Notes: generated from the sequence alone by a model not told the origin. Shown: positions 30,738 to 40,229, counted from the stretch's first letter. The stretch: DNA of 64,000 bases from Thalassotalea fonticola (GCF_032911225.1 NZ_CP136600.1:3286001-3350000), one strand, 5' to 3'. A program made the numbers and translations.

Positions 30738-30989
30738 GTGGAGAGTAATAACAGTTACTGGCAAGAAAACCTTCGCCTGATACTCATCTGCCTTGTCATT
30801 TGGTTTGTAGTTTCATTTGGCTTTGGTTTGTTATTAGTAGAACCGTTAAACGAGATACGTGTTGGAGGTTATAAACTAGGTTTCTGGTTTGCCCAACAAG
30901 GATCTATTTACACGTTTGTTGGTTTAGTTTTCTGGTATTCATCACAGATGAACAAACTAGATAAAAAACATGACGTAGAAGAGGAATAA
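30738..30989 (+). CDS. DUF4212 protein, small subunit of sodium/substrate symporter
   Basis: 83 aa with two transmembrane helices (LILICLVIWFVVSFGFGLLL; GFWFAQQGSIYTFVGLVFWY) and a charged C-terminal tail. The GTG start follows AGGAGAG. DUF4212 proteins are encoded immediately before VC_2705-type symporters and are thought to be accessory subunits. The symporter starts 4 bases after this stop. Confidence 0.88.
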   Translation: MESNNSYWQENLRLILICLVIWFVVSFGFGLLLVEPLNEIRVGGYKLGFWFAQQGSIYTFVGLVFWYSSQMNKLDKKHDVEEE

Positions 30990-30992
30990 ATA

Positions 30993-32729
30993 ATGGATGA
31001 GTTAAAGCTTTATACTTATATTGCCGTATTTGGTTCGTTCGGTGTTTATTTTGCGATCGCCTGGTGGGCGCGAGCTGGTTCAACAAGTGACTTCTATGTT
31101 GCCGGTGGTGGTGTTACACCAATGCAAAATGGCATGGCAATTGGTGCCGATTGGATGAGTGCCGCATCGTTTATTTCAATGGCTGGTCTTATTGCCTTTT
31201 TAGGTTACGGTGGTTCAGTCTTCTTAATGGGTTGGACCGGTGGTTATGTACTGCTCGCCATGTTGCTAGCCCCTTACTTGCGTAAGCATGGTAAATTTAC
31301 CGTACCAGAGTTTATCTTCGACAGGTATTACTCGAAAACAGCGCGTATTGTTGCCGTTGTATGTTTAATTATTGCGTCATTAACTTACATCATAGGTCAA
31401 ATGAAAGGTGTAGGCGTCGCATTCTCACGCTTCTTAGAAGTTGACTACGGTTTAGGCTTAGGCATAGGTATGATGGTTGTTTGGGTATATGCAGTACTAG
31501 GTGGTATGAAAGGTATTACTTACACCCAAATTGCGCAGTATTGTGTACTTATTTTTGCTTACACTATTCCTGCAGTATTCATCTCATTACAACTTACTGG
31601 CAATCCAATTCCACAACTTGGTTTAGGTTCAACCCTTGCTGATGGCAGTGGCGTATATCTATTAGACAAATTAGATTTGGTTGTTACCGACCTTGGTTTT
31701 AAAGAGTACACTACCGATAACATGGGTGGCACATTAAACATGTTCGCTTATACCTTATCATTAATGATTGGTACTGCTGGTTTACCACACGTAATTATGC
31801 GTTTCTTCACTGTTCCTTCAGTGAAAGCTGCACGTGCTTCAGCGGGTTATGCCTTAGTATTTATCGCCTTACTTTATACTGTAGCTCCTGCAGTTGGTGC
31901 CATGGCACGCTTAAACTTAATGAACACGATTGAACCTACTGCTGGTGAAAACATGGTTTATGCTGAGCGTCCGCAATGGTTTAAAGACTGGGAAAATACT
32001 GGTTTATTAAAATTTGAAGATAAAAACGGTGACGGTAAAGTTCAATACGTAGCAGATAAAGAAACGAATGAAATGGTTAAAGTTGACCGTGACATTATGG
32101 TTCTTGCTAACCCTGCTATCGCTAACTTACCAAACTGGGTTATCGCTCTAGTTGCTGCCGGTGGTTTAGCCGCTGCCCTGTCTACTGCTGCAGGATTATT
32201 ATTGGCGATATCATCCTCTATTTCCCATGATTTAATGAAAGGGGTATTAACACCTGACTTGTCAGAAAAATCGGAATTAAGAGCGAGTCGAATCGTGATG
32301 ACAATCTCAATACTGGTGTCTGGTTATCTCGGTCTCAATCCACCAGGGTTTGCCGCTGGTACCGTAGCCTTAGCCTTTGGTTTAGCTGCATCGTCAATAT
32401 TCCCGGCCTTAATGATGGGTATATTCTCGAAGAAAATGAGTGGTAAAGCTGCGGTTGCGGGTATGGTTTCAGGTATTGGTATTACTATGCTGTACGTATT
32501 CCAACACAAAGGCATCATGTTTATTCCAGGCACATCGTTCTTAGGTGGTCTAGAACAAAACTGGTTCTTCGGTATTTCACCAAATGCATTCGGTGCAGTA
32601 GGTGCACTAGTTAACTTTGCCGTAGCGTTTGGCGTATGTAAATTAACTGGCGATGCGCCAGAGCATATCCAACACATGGTTGAAAACTTCCGTATTCCAA
32701 AAGGTGCTGGTGAAGCTCACGCTCACTAA
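30993..32729 (+). CDS. Sodium:solute symporter, VC_2705 family (probable acetate/cation symporter, ActP-like)
   Basis: 578 aa with about 13 transmembrane helices and SSS-family sequence (GADWMSAASFISMAGLIAF; GLAAALSTAAGLLLAISSS). A charged insertion at about residues 330-370 (DKNGDGKVQYVADKE) looks EF-hand-like, as is usual in this subfamily. Neighbours acs and the CrbS/R-like pair point to acetate as substrate. It is followed by a hairpin terminator at 32751. Confidence 0.9.
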   Translation: MDELKLYTYIAVFGSFGVYFAIAWWARAGSTSDFYVAGGGVTPMQNGMAIGADWMSAASFISMAGLIAFLGYGGSVFLMGWTGGYVLLAMLLAPYLRKHGKFTVPEFIFDRYYSKTARIVAVVCLIIASLTYIIGQMKGVGVAFSRFLEVDYGLGLGIGMMVVWVYAVLGGMKGITYTQIAQYCVLIFAYTIPAVFISLQLTGNPIPQLGLGSTLADGSGVYLLDKLDLVVTDLGFKEYTTDNMGGTLNMFAYTLSLMIGTAGLPHVIMRFFTVPSVKAARASAGYALVFIALLYTVAPAVGAMARLNLMNTIEPTAGENMVYAERPQWFKDWENTGLLKFEDKNGDGKVQYVADKETNEMVKVDRDIMVLANPAIANLPNWVIALVAAGGLAAALSTAAGLLLAISSSISHDLMKGVLTPDLSEKSELRASRIVMTISILVSGYLGLNPPGFAAGTVALAFGLAASSIFPALMMGIFSKKMSGKAAVAGMVSGIGITMLYVFQHKGIMFIPGTSFLGGLEQNWFFGISPNAFGAVGALVNFAVAFGVCKLTGDAPEHIQHMVENFRIPKGAGEAHAH

Positions 32730-32750
32730 TCTTTAGATGCTTAAAATAAC

Positions 32751-32792
32751 AAAGACTCCATGGTTGTAATTAGCCTGGGGTCTTTATTTTTT
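32751..32792 (+). terminator. Intrinsic terminator of the symporter operon
   Basis: AAAGACtCCA...TGGGGTCTTT pairs over about ten positions and runs into ATTTTTT. It lies 22 bases after the symporter stop codon. Confidence 0.75.
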
Positions 32793-32933
32793 AAAGTAAC
32801 CGTTAAAATAACTTCTTATCAACTCTATCAAGGTTTGAGCTTTTATTAGAGTTATTAAAATGTTAAAACTATTAGCGTACTAATAATTCAATTTTTTGAA
32901 TGTTTTTTATTAGTACCCAAAGGACCTAAGACA

Positions 32934-33380
32934 ATGAATAAGCATACAAAATTAGCGTTTGCGATTGCCCCTTTACTCGCTTTGGGTGGTTATATTGCCT
33001 CCGACATCTGGGCAGAAAACGATGCGCAAAAGAATCGTGTTTTTCAAATGGCTCCAGAACAATCTTGTGATGTATTAGCGGGTAAATGTGTACTGCTTGC
33101 TGATGATTTTAAAATTAATATTTTTGATGAAAATGGTAAAACCACAATTAACTCAACATTTCCATTAGACACGGCAACGCTATTTTTAGTTGATAGCAAC
33201 GATGAGGCAACACCTTATCAATTACAAATGAGCGACACCCCATACTACTGGTTTAGACAAACACCATTAAGAGATAAGGTTAGCGCGACAGGTAATACCT
33301 ATAAACTGCGTATTATTGCCACCATAAAAGGTGGAAAATACATTAGTGAGTTTTACACGCAAACCGCAGATCAAAGCTAG
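32934..33380 (+). CDS. Hypothetical exported or membrane-anchored protein
   Basis: 148 aa with an N-terminal hydrophobic segment (LAFAIAPLLALGGYIASDI) and a mixed beta-type remainder (two Cys in EQSCDVLAGKCVLLADDF). I do not recognise a domain. It precedes the CrbS-like kinase by 32 bases on the same strand and probably shares its transcript, so a periplasmic accessory role for that sensor is a reasonable guess. AAGGA site before the ATG. Confidence 0.65.
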   Translation: MNKHTKLAFAIAPLLALGGYIASDIWAENDAQKNRVFQMAPEQSCDVLAGKCVLLADDFKINIFDENGKTTINSTFPLDTATLFLVDSNDEATPYQLQMSDTPYYWFRQTPLRDKVSATGNTYKLRIIATIKGGKYISEFYTQTADQS

Positions 33381-33412
33381 CGAATATTCGATAATAACAA
33401 AATAGAGGTAAT

Positions 33413-36400
33413 ATGTTTCACAATTGGCAATTAGTCATTATCGCATTAGCCTATATTGGTTTATTATTCGTCATTGCATATTTAGGTGACAAATATCGCC
33501 ACAAAATATTTGGCAAGAGCCAAGCCATTGTTTATGCCTTAACCTTAGGTGTTTATTGTACGTCATGGAGCTTCCTAGGCACCACAGGGCAAACAGCTAC
33601 AAATATCTTTTCACATATACCGATTTACCTTGGGCCAATATTGTTATTTATGTTTGCCTGGCCGTTTATCAAACGAATTATCCGAGTAAGTTTAAAATTA
33701 AACCTAACCTCAATTGCCGATTTACTGTCTTCACGTTTTGGTAAATCACACAATTTAGCAATATTAGTGACTATGGTCGCCTTAATTGGTACTTTGCCTT
33801 ATATGGCGCTGCAACTTAAAGCCATTGTTTATTCCTTTGAGTTGTTACAAATTAAGCAAGAAGTTAGTAACTGGCAGCTAGGTTTAATCACCTCAATTAC
33901 CATGGCCGGTTTCACCATTTTTTTTGGTATTCGCAACATTGATGTAACCGAACGTCACCCGGGGGTAATGTTAGCGATTGCCTTTGAATCATTAATCAAA
34001 ATCATTGCCTTTGTGGCTATTGCTATATTTGTCTGTTTTTTCCTGTTTGACTCACCATCAGACCTTTGGAAACAGGCTAATGTAGATATAAATCAACAAT
34101 TTAATTGGCCTAACATATCTTCAATGCTAGGCATGCTAGTAATTGTTATGGCGGCATTTTTATCTTTACCGCGTCAGTTTCAGGTGATGATAGTTGAACT
34201 TAAAGATAAGAAAGACACCCGTTTTGCGCGCCGAATATTCCCTTTTTATCTACTAATTTTTGCTGTTTTGGCTATCCCACTAGGTTTAGCTGGGCATTTG
34301 CTTTTTAACGGCAGTATTGCTGCTGATGCTTATGTGTTAATGCTACCGGTAAAAAATCAGCAAGTATGGCTTGCGTCACTGACTTTTTTAGGCGCAATTT
34401 CTGCTGCCAGTTCAATGATCATTATTTCTGCTATCGCCTTAAGTACGATGCTCAGTAATGAAATTGTTTTTCCTTTACTGTTTCGCCGCAACAATCAGCA
34501 GGGCAATGATTATGAGCGCTTTCGTCTAAAACTACTAAACATTAGAAAGTTATTAGTTTTGATCATAATTTTAATGGGTTATGGAGCATTTCTACTAGCC
34601 TCTGATGATACGCTTGCGTCATTAGGTGCCATTGCTTTTGGTTGTATTGCCCAACTTACTCCGGCGTTAATTGCTGCATTTTATTGGCGCCATGCCAGTT
34701 TAACGGGTGTTTATAGTGGTATTGCTACTGGCTTTTCCTTGTGGTTTCTATTAAACCTGCTGCCTAATTTAGGTTTTTATGATCAATCGATATTTCTCGG
34801 CGAATTATCAAACAACACTACCGCTACCTTGATCAGTTTTGCCAGCAATATTTTTGTTATGTGGTCAATATCTTTATTAAGCCGACAAAATGTGCATGAA
34901 CGCGTACAAGCAGCATTTTTTAACGAAGATATTGAGGATTTTGAATTACCAACGCTTAAGAAAAAACAAATCACTGGCTCTGAATTACAGCTATTGATCT
35001 CGCGCTTTATTGGTGAAGAAAAAGCCAGCGTCAGCTTTGCTAGTTTTGAACAAAAACATGCTTCCTTACAACTGGATGAAAAACAACTGCACCAGTCTTT
35101 AATAAATCACTGTGAAAATACGTTAGGCACAGTAATGGGCTCAGCTTCTGCGCGACTAGTAATTAATTCGGCTATGCAAGGCAGAAACATCAATTTAAAT
35201 GAGCTGGCGCAATTAGTTGAAGAAACATCAACACAGCAGCAGCAGGATAACCAGCACTTATTACAAAGTGCGATAGAGAATGCCAGTGAAGGTTTTTCAA
35301 TTATTGACAGCCAACTTAATTTAGTCGCCTGGAACAAGCGCTATCTTGAGTTGTTTAACTACCCTGAAGATATGGTGTATGCCGGTTGCAAAATTGAACG
35401 ATTAATTCGCTATAATGCCGAACAAGGGTTGTGTGGGCAAGGTGAAATAGAGCAGCAAGTAAGCCGACGATTACACTATTTACGTAACGGTAGCTCACAT
35501 ACATCAGAGCGACAACTGGCAACAGGGCAAATAATTCGCATCGAAGGTAGCCCTTTGCCTGACGGCGGTTTTGTTATGATTTTTAAAAATATAACCGCGT
35601 TTCGTGAAACAGAAATGGTACTAAAAGCAGAAAACCTGGACTTAGAGTCTATAGTTACTGAACGCACCCAAAAACTTGAATTGGTAAATCAACAATTAGC
35701 TGTTGCCCGAGAAAAATCTGAACAAGCCCACCTTAAAAAGAGCCAATATTTGAAAGCGATTAGTCATGATTTAATGCAACCGCTGGAAGCTGCACGGTTA
35801 TTCACTTCGGCATTAGCGGATCAAAATAAGCTCAATGATAGCCAAAAACGGCAAGTTCAGAATATTGATCATTCGTTAAAAGTGGCCAACGATTTATTAA
35901 TAAACCTGGCGGAAGTTGCCCGCATTGAAAGCGGTAATATTAGCCCGAATATTGAGGTTTTTTGTCTGGCTGATTTACTCAAGCAATTAGAACAAGAATT
36001 TTCGGCTTCGGCTGATGAATATCAAATAGAGCTTAAAGTGTTTGATAGTGAATATTGGGTGAAATCCGATAAGCATTTATTACGCAGAATATTACAAAAT
36101 TTACTCACCAATGCCTTTCGATATGCAAGTCCTGGGCGAGTTGTACTGGCGGTACAATTAGAAAGTGAGCAATTAAAAATACAAGTTGTTGATGATGGTC
36201 CAGGCATAGCTGAAGACAAGCAACAATTAGTCTTTGAACAGTTTACCCAATTGGATAACGGTAAGAATCATGCCAGCAATGGTTTAGGGTTAGGCTTAAA
36301 CATAACCAGGTCTTTATCACAAATACTTGGCCATACCTTGCATTTAGTCTCTGAGCCAGATTGCGGTTGTAATTTCTCTATTTCAGTGCCCAAAGCAGAG

Positions 36401-36847
36401 CCAATCTCACAAGCAGAGCAGGCACCTACTCAACAAATTGGCTTACAAGGTGTTTCTGTCTTGTGTATCGACAACGATCCAAAAGTGCTTGAAGGTATGT
36501 TAGCACTATTAACAGCATGGCAATGTAAAGTTTATGGTGCAAGTGGCACGAAAGAAGCAAAAGAAGTGTTCAGTCGCCATAATGATGAAATTGAAATATT
36601 ACTTGTTGATTATCAACTCGACAATAATGATAACGGCATTGATTTAATCAAAGAGTTGCGGGTGTTGGGACAGCGTCAGATACCTGCTATTTTAATTACC
36701 GCCACCACCGACCCAGACATCGAGAATAAAACATCAAAGGCCAATGTAGGGTATATGCGTAAGATGGTAAAACCGGCCGCCCTTAGAGCAATGATGAGCG
36801 CCATGTTGACCAGTATATTAAAAGCTAACTACATGCCGAAGCAATAA
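33413..36847 (+). CDS. crbS: CrbS-like hybrid histidine kinase with N-terminal SSS transporter domain
   Basis: 1144 aa. About 500 residues of sodium:solute-symporter fold (12-13 helices) are followed by PAS near 622 (ENASEGFSIIDSQLNLVAWN), coiled linker, HisKA with phospho-acceptor His in AISHDLMQPLEAARL near 785, HATPase (N box NLLTNAFRY near 890; GLGLGLNIT near 959) and a C-terminal receiver with Asp in LLVDYQLDNND near 1065. This architecture is that of CrbS, the sensor of the acetate switch in Vibrio and Pseudomonas. The convergent LuxR-type regulator at 36885 is the probable partner. Ligand sensing through the symporter domain is known only by analogy. Confidence 0.9.
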   Translation: MFHNWQLVIIALAYIGLLFVIAYLGDKYRHKIFGKSQAIVYALTLGVYCTSWSFLGTTGQTATNIFSHIPIYLGPILLFMFAWPFIKRIIRVSLKLNLTSIADLLSSRFGKSHNLAILVTMVALIGTLPYMALQLKAIVYSFELLQIKQEVSNWQLGLITSITMAGFTIFFGIRNIDVTERHPGVMLAIAFESLIKIIAFVAIAIFVCFFLFDSPSDLWKQANVDINQQFNWPNISSMLGMLVIVMAAFLSLPRQFQVMIVELKDKKDTRFARRIFPFYLLIFAVLAIPLGLAGHLLFNGSIAADAYVLMLPVKNQQVWLASLTFLGAISAASSMIIISAIALSTMLSNEIVFPLLFRRNNQQGNDYERFRLKLLNIRKLLVLIIILMGYGAFLLASDDTLASLGAIAFGCIAQLTPALIAAFYWRHASLTGVYSGIATGFSLWFLLNLLPNLGFYDQSIFLGELSNNTTATLISFASNIFVMWSISLLSRQNVHERVQAAFFNEDIEDFELPTLKKKQITGSELQLLISRFIGEEKASVSFASFEQKHASLQLDEKQLHQSLINHCENTLGTVMGSASARLVINSAMQGRNINLNELAQLVEETSTQQQQDNQHLLQSAIENASEGFSIIDSQLNLVAWNKRYLELFNYPEDMVYAGCKIERLIRYNAEQGLCGQGEIEQQVSRRLHYLRNGSSHTSERQLATGQIIRIEGSPLPDGGFVMIFKNITAFRETEMVLKAENLDLESIVTERTQKLELVNQQLAVAREKSEQAHLKKSQYLKAISHDLMQPLEAARLFTSALADQNKLNDSQKRQVQNIDHSLKVANDLLINLAEVARIESGNISPNIEVFCLADLLKQLEQEFSASADEYQIELKVFDSEYWVKSDKHLLRRILQNLLTNAFRYASPGRVVLAVQLESEQLKIQVVDDGPGIAEDKQQLVFEQFTQLDNGKNHASNGLGLGLNITRSLSQILGHTLHLVSEPDCGCNFSISVPKAEPISQAEQAPTQQIGLQGVSVLCIDNDPKVLEGMLALLTAWQCKVYGASGTKEAKEVFSRHNDEIEILLVDYQLDNNDNGIDLIKELRVLGQRQIPAILITATTDPDIENKTSKANVGYMRKMVKPAALRAMMSAMLTSILKANYMPKQ

Positions 36848-36884
36848 TACCAATCAGATTTAAGAATTAAATTGATATTAAAGG

Positions 36885-37562
36885 TTATTGAGTAAGTTCT
36901 TGGGTGAACTCACCTTCGGTTAAATCTAATTGCCCTAGACAAATGACCGCTTGTGTGCGGTTACGAACATTTAATTTTCTAAAAATCGCAGTCGCATGAG
37001 CTTTGATGGTAGCTTCTGACACATTTAAATCATAAGCGATTTGTTTATTTAATAAGCCTTCGGCAAACATTAACAAAATTTTATATTGTTGCTGGGTAAG
37101 GCTAGCAATACGCTCTGCCATTTCAGCTTTACTGTCATTAGCCGTACCATCATTTAATGACTCAGGTGTCCATAGTTCACCCGCTAAAACCTGATTTATC
37201 GCAGTGAAAATAGTACCAACATCGGTAGATTTTGGTACAAACCCCGCAGCGCCATAACTCATCGCTTTATTAATGGTGTCACTGTCTTCATAAGCAGATA
37301 CAACAACAACCGGGATTTGTGGAAAATGATTACGAACATGAATTAGGGTATTGAAACCATGAGCACCTGGAATGTTCAAATCTAAAAGCAAAAGATCAGC
37401 GTCAGTGTTTTGTTTTAATAATGCGTCGAGCTCTTCTACAGTTTCGGCTTGTAACCAATTAGTAGTAGCTAATCTTTCCTTTAATGTTTCTAACAATGCT
37501 CGTCGAAACAAAGGGTGATCATCAGCTATAATCACTTTATCTGGTAAAAACATATTCTTCAT
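36885..37562 (-). CDS. crbR: CrbR-like response regulator (REC-LuxR HTH)
   Basis: 225 aa. N-terminal receiver with DDHPLFRRAL and phosphorylation Asp in LLLLDLNIPGAHGF, switch Lys in AAGFVPKSTD, and a C-terminal LuxR/NarL HTH (LTQQQYKILLMFAEGLLNKQ; NVSEATIKAHATAIFRKL). Convergent with the CrbS-like kinase gene, 37 bases apart. In other gammaproteobacteria CrbR activates acs. Its own upstream region holds a degenerate copy of the TTAGAC-N4-GTCTAA palindrome. Confidence 0.88.
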   Translation of the reverse strand: MKNMFLPDKVIIADDHPLFRRALLETLKERLATTNWLQAETVEELDALLKQNTDADLLLLDLNIPGAHGFNTLIHVRNHFPQIPVVVVSAYEDSDTINKAMSYGAAGFVPKSTDVGTIFTAINQVLAGELWTPESLNDGTANDSKAEMAERIASLTQQQYKILLMFAEGLLNKQIAYDLNVSEATIKAHATAIFRKLNVRNRTQAVICLGQLDLTEGEFTQELTQ

Positions 37563-37612
37563 CCATAATATTGCCCCACTAATATAATACTCGCAATGTA
37601 AATAAAATGTTA

Positions 37613-37628
37613 TTAGACTTTTGGCTAA
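37613..37628. promoter_or_regulatory. Degenerate palindrome upstream of crbR
   Basis: TTAGAC-TTTT-GGCTAA differs from the acs copies by a single base in the right arm. It lies about 50 bases before the crbR-like start codon, compatible with autoregulation. Weaker than the acs pair. Confidence 0.35.
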
Positions 37629-37660
37629 ATTAGTTAAATTAATCTAGATCAAGGCTTTCT

Positions 37661-38101
37661 TTAGCGCTCTTTTATTAAAGCGAGTAAATCGGCCAACAGA
37701 GGCTGTGTTTGAAACGTTAGGGTATTTTTGGGGATTAATACCCAGTCAGGAGCACTTTTAAGCCATAAGTGAGCTTTCGGTGTATAGTTGGCAGAGTTTG
37801 CTAATGTTCCTGTTTTAAGGCGAATAATATCGGGTTTATTGGGGTTTTGATGATATATACGGTTACCACAATCACCACAAAAATATGCTCGATTAATATT
37901 TCCGCTATCTGAGCTACGCTGCCAAACTTTCAAAGCTCCTTTAGTAAGGTGGAAATCATGTTGATCTATCAGCACTGTCATAGTGCCATAGCCTGCAGAT
38001 ACCTTATGGCATTCGGTGCAGTAGCACATCAACGTTGCTAACAATTCACCTTTAATTTGATAGTGGATGGCACCACATTGGCATTGACCAGTAACATTCA
38101 T
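37661..38101 (-). CDS. GFA (glutathione-dependent formaldehyde-activating/CENP-V) family protein
   Basis: 146 aa with the zinc Cys pattern of the family: GQCQCGAIHYQI, CYCTECHKVSA and YFCGDCGNRIYH. The fold is known; substrates usually are not. It is the first of six short minus-strand genes (37.7-40.7 kb) of the same kinds as the integron cargo but with no clear attC between them, so it may be an eroded end of the array. It is a paralogue in family only of the GFA genes at 40844 and 57367. Confidence 0.85.
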   Translation of the reverse strand: MNVTGQCQCGAIHYQIKGELLATLMCYCTECHKVSAGYGTMTVLIDQHDFHLTKGALKVWQRSSDSGNINRAYFCGDCGNRIYHQNPNKPDIIRLKTGTLANSANYTPKAHLWLKSAPDWVLIPKNTLTFQTQPLLADLLALIKER

Positions 38102-38121
38102 CGCTATATCTCATTCTTATA

Positions 38122-38505
38122 TCAAGATTTTGGTTCGACAATTAAATATGCAACCGTTGTATCACCAATATTTAATACTTCATGCCATTCAACCCCATTC
38201 GAAGTATAACTGCTGCCAGTTTTTAATGTTACTTCCCGGATTCCATTAGCAGATGTTAACCGCATTTTTCCACCCGATAGGGCATAACCAAAGTGTGCTT
38301 TGTGAAAATGTTTTTCATGGCCAACACCCGGTTCAAATGTGCAGCGCAGTATACGTTGTTGTTCATCTTCGTGTAGCCGTTCACATACTTTCTCACCTTG
38401 CCAGCCGGCGGTAAGTGGATCAGCTAATTCATTAGCATGGCTCGTTGATAGCAAAGCAATAAATATAACCAACGATATTATTAAAGATATATTCAAATTT
38501 TTCAT
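38122..38505 (-). CDS. Exported cupin-domain protein
   Basis: 127 aa with a signal peptide (LNISLIISLVIFIALLSTSHA) and a cupin barrel: CTFEPGVGHEKHFHKAHFGYALSGG (metal-ligand His/Glu positions) and NGVEWHEVLNIG. AAGGAAG site before the ATG. Spacing of 20 bases to the GFA gene suggests co-transcription. Function unknown. Confidence 0.75.
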   Translation of the reverse strand: MKNLNISLIISLVIFIALLSTSHANELADPLTAGWQGEKVCERLHEDEQQRILRCTFEPGVGHEKHFHKAHFGYALSGGKMRLTSANGIREVTLKTGSSYTSNGVEWHEVLNIGDTTVAYLIVEPKS

Positions 38506-38529
38506 CGTCTTCCTTGTAACATCGCTAGG

Positions 38530-38742
38530 TTAATCACAACAACTATTGCCTTGCTGAATTGGTGGGCATTTAACAGTGCCAAATGAACAAAACACACAAC
38601 AATCACCATGCAATGGCTTAAGAATAGTATGACAATGGCTGCATTCATAAAAATACTGACATGCATCAGTAGGCATGGTTTCAGTTTTTTTAAAATCACA
38701 CTTAGGACAGGTAATTTCAGAATCTAGAATTAATTTACTCAT
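38530..38742 (-). CDS. GDCCVxC domain-containing small metal-binding protein
   Basis: 70 aa with the family signature HGDCCVFCSFG, preceded by ITCPKCDFKKTE and ECSHCHTIL and followed by KCPPIQQGNSCC. All cysteines are in CxxC-type pairs, consistent with zinc or mercury binding. GDCCVxC proteins are of unknown role, often near mer-like or redox genes. 24 bases separate it from the cupin gene. Confidence 0.85.
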   Translation of the reverse strand: MSKLILDSEITCPKCDFKKTETMPTDACQYFYECSHCHTILKPLHGDCCVFCSFGTVKCPPIQQGNSCCD

Positions 38743-38767
38743 CGTGACTCTTTGTTAGTCATAAATG

Positions 38768-39193
38768 CTACTTATAAACATTGGGTTGATGTAATTCCAT
38801 AAATAAATTTGGTGAAGCTAAAGGTTCAAAGCCAAACTGTTCATAGAGTTTGTGTGCGTCACTGGTTGCTAAGGCTATACGGCGTAACCCTTGTAAGTCA
38901 GGATGTTGGATAATGGTTTGCATTAGCCACTTGCTTATTCCTTTTCCCCTATGTTGCTCTAATACAAACACATCAGCAAGATAGGCGAATGTAGCAGAAT
39001 CGGTAACCAAACGAGCAAAACCAACTTGTGCCCCCTGTTCAGTAAAGGCACCAAAACATAACGAGTTATCTATCGCTTTTGCCATAGTGTTCAACGGAAT
39101 ATTTTCAGCCCAATATGAACGTGAGATATAATCATGAATAACGCCAATATCCATGTCTTTGGTATTTGAACTAATTTTATAACCTGAGATCAA
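38768..39193 (-). CDS. GNAT family N-acetyltransferase
   Basis: 141 aa. The acetyl-CoA binding motif A is clear (LADVFVLEQHRGKGISKWLM), followed by a C-terminal KLYEQFGFEPL. The N-terminal DYISRSYWAENIP is typical of a subgroup of small GNATs. TTG start with GAGG upstream. Acceptor substrate cannot be predicted. On its 3' side TTTGTTAGTC resembles a cassette end, but no complete attC is present. Confidence 0.85.
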   Translation of the reverse strand: MISGYKISSNTKDMDIGVIHDYISRSYWAENIPLNTMAKAIDNSLCFGAFTEQGAQVGFARLVTDSATFAYLADVFVLEQHRGKGISKWLMQTIIQHPDLQGLRRIALATSDAHKLYEQFGFEPLASPNLFMELHQPNVYK

Positions 39194-39196
39194 AAC

Positions 39197-39225
39197 TAAA
39201 TGTCCTCTTGAGTAAATGTATTAAT
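39197..39225 (-). other. Possible remnant of a class-2 attC right arm
   Basis: tgtcctcttgagtaaatg is close to the right arm of the class-2 attC sites (tgtcctattgagtaac at 54256, 63937). The left arm is missing. If real, this marks the decayed end of the array, to the left of which no attC is recognisable. Confidence 0.35.
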
Positions 39226-39254
39226 GCCAGCGTGATGGCTATAACTTTTCATGT

Positions 39255-40229
39255 TTATTGCGTTAACCACCGGGCAATATTACTGAGTGTTTTTTGAAAT
39301 AAACTCATTGGAACAACAATGAATTTAGCAAATATAACTTTATGCTTTTCATCCGATTCTTGCAGCTGTGTATGTAACGCAGCTAAGTCTTCAGCCGTTA
39401 AAACAAGAGAAGACTCATTAGGTTGGTAAGTTGTGCCGATTGGATAATATTCGCCTGCTTTATCGGTCATCTCAATATGCGCCCCCAATACAGCGCTTAC
39501 TTCATGCGTACTGGAAAATTCGACTAACTTAGCAATACTATTTTTGTACGTATTCCAATTTTTAACGTATACATAACCTGGATAAAAAGTATCGCCGGTA
39601 AGTAGCCATTTTGTTTGGTTATCGTAAACGGAAATAGCTTCCTCTTGATGACCTGGCGTTGAAATTATGGTTAATTCTCGCCCGCCCAAATCAATATTCA
39701 GTTCACCACTTTCATTAAAAGTAAAAAATTTAGCTACGGCATCAGCATTTGGCTCTACCAGAGTAATATTGGCTTGCCCTTTGAACTGTTCATCCCCTGA
39801 ATAGTGATCACTGTGACTATGAGAGTGAATAACCAATAACTCTCGATTTGTATTTCCATCAAGGTTTGAATGCTCCGCAATTAACGATTTAATCGTCTTA
39901 TATATTGGGAATTCCTGCGCACTTTCAGTTGCACCGGTATCTAGAACAACAATTTTCTCATCACCAAAGAGCACATAGATAAAAGGAGCTTCAAAGTTTA
40001 AGCACTTATTTTGACGAAGTATGTAGCTTGCTTGTTCGTAACGAAAAACTTCAATTGCTGGATCAGTGTTCGTTGTACAGTCAGAGGCACCATGAATCCA
40101 TTTCTTTTCTTGTAATATTGAGCCTGTAACCTTAAAACTATTGTTAGACTTATCTCTGGCATCTACAGTTTGTATAGAGCTACAACCTGTCGAGAAAAGG
40201 ATTATCCCTGAAAGTAATATCTGTCTCAT
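39255..40229 (-). CDS. MBL-fold metallo-hydrolase lipoprotein
   Basis: About 324 aa. N-terminal lipobox (ILLSGIILFSTGC) predicts lipidation at the Cys and periplasmic location. Metallo-beta-lactamase fold motifs: HSHSHSDHYSGD near residue 141, TPGHQEEAISVYD, LTGDTFYPG and GAHIEM. The start at 40229 (MRQILLSG) follows AAGG; the frame is open to 40247. This superfamily is mostly not beta-lactamases and nothing here indicates antibiotic hydrolysis. It is 14 bases from the next GNAT gene. Confidence 0.8.
   Translation of the reverse strand: MRQILLSGIILFSTGCSSIQTVDARDKSNNSFKVTGSILQEKKWIHGASDCTTNTDPAIEVFRYEQASYILRQNKCLNFEAPFIYVLFGDEKIVVLDTGATESAQEFPIYKTIKSLIAEHSNLDGNTNRELLVIHSHSHSDHYSGDEQFKGQANITLVEPNADAVAKFFTFNESGELNIDLGGRELTIISTPGHQEEAISVYDNQTKWLLTGDTFYPGYVYVKNWNTYKNSIAKLVEFSSTHEVSAVLGAHIEMTDKAGEYYPIGTTYQPNESSLVLTAEDLAALHTQLQESDEKHKVIFAKFIVVPMSLFQKTLSNIARWLTQ

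Noticed and set aside
39255..40229. Beta-lactamase
   Set aside because: MBL-fold motifs are present, but the lipoprotein with HSHSHSDH lacks other class B lactamase features; the superfamily is broad.
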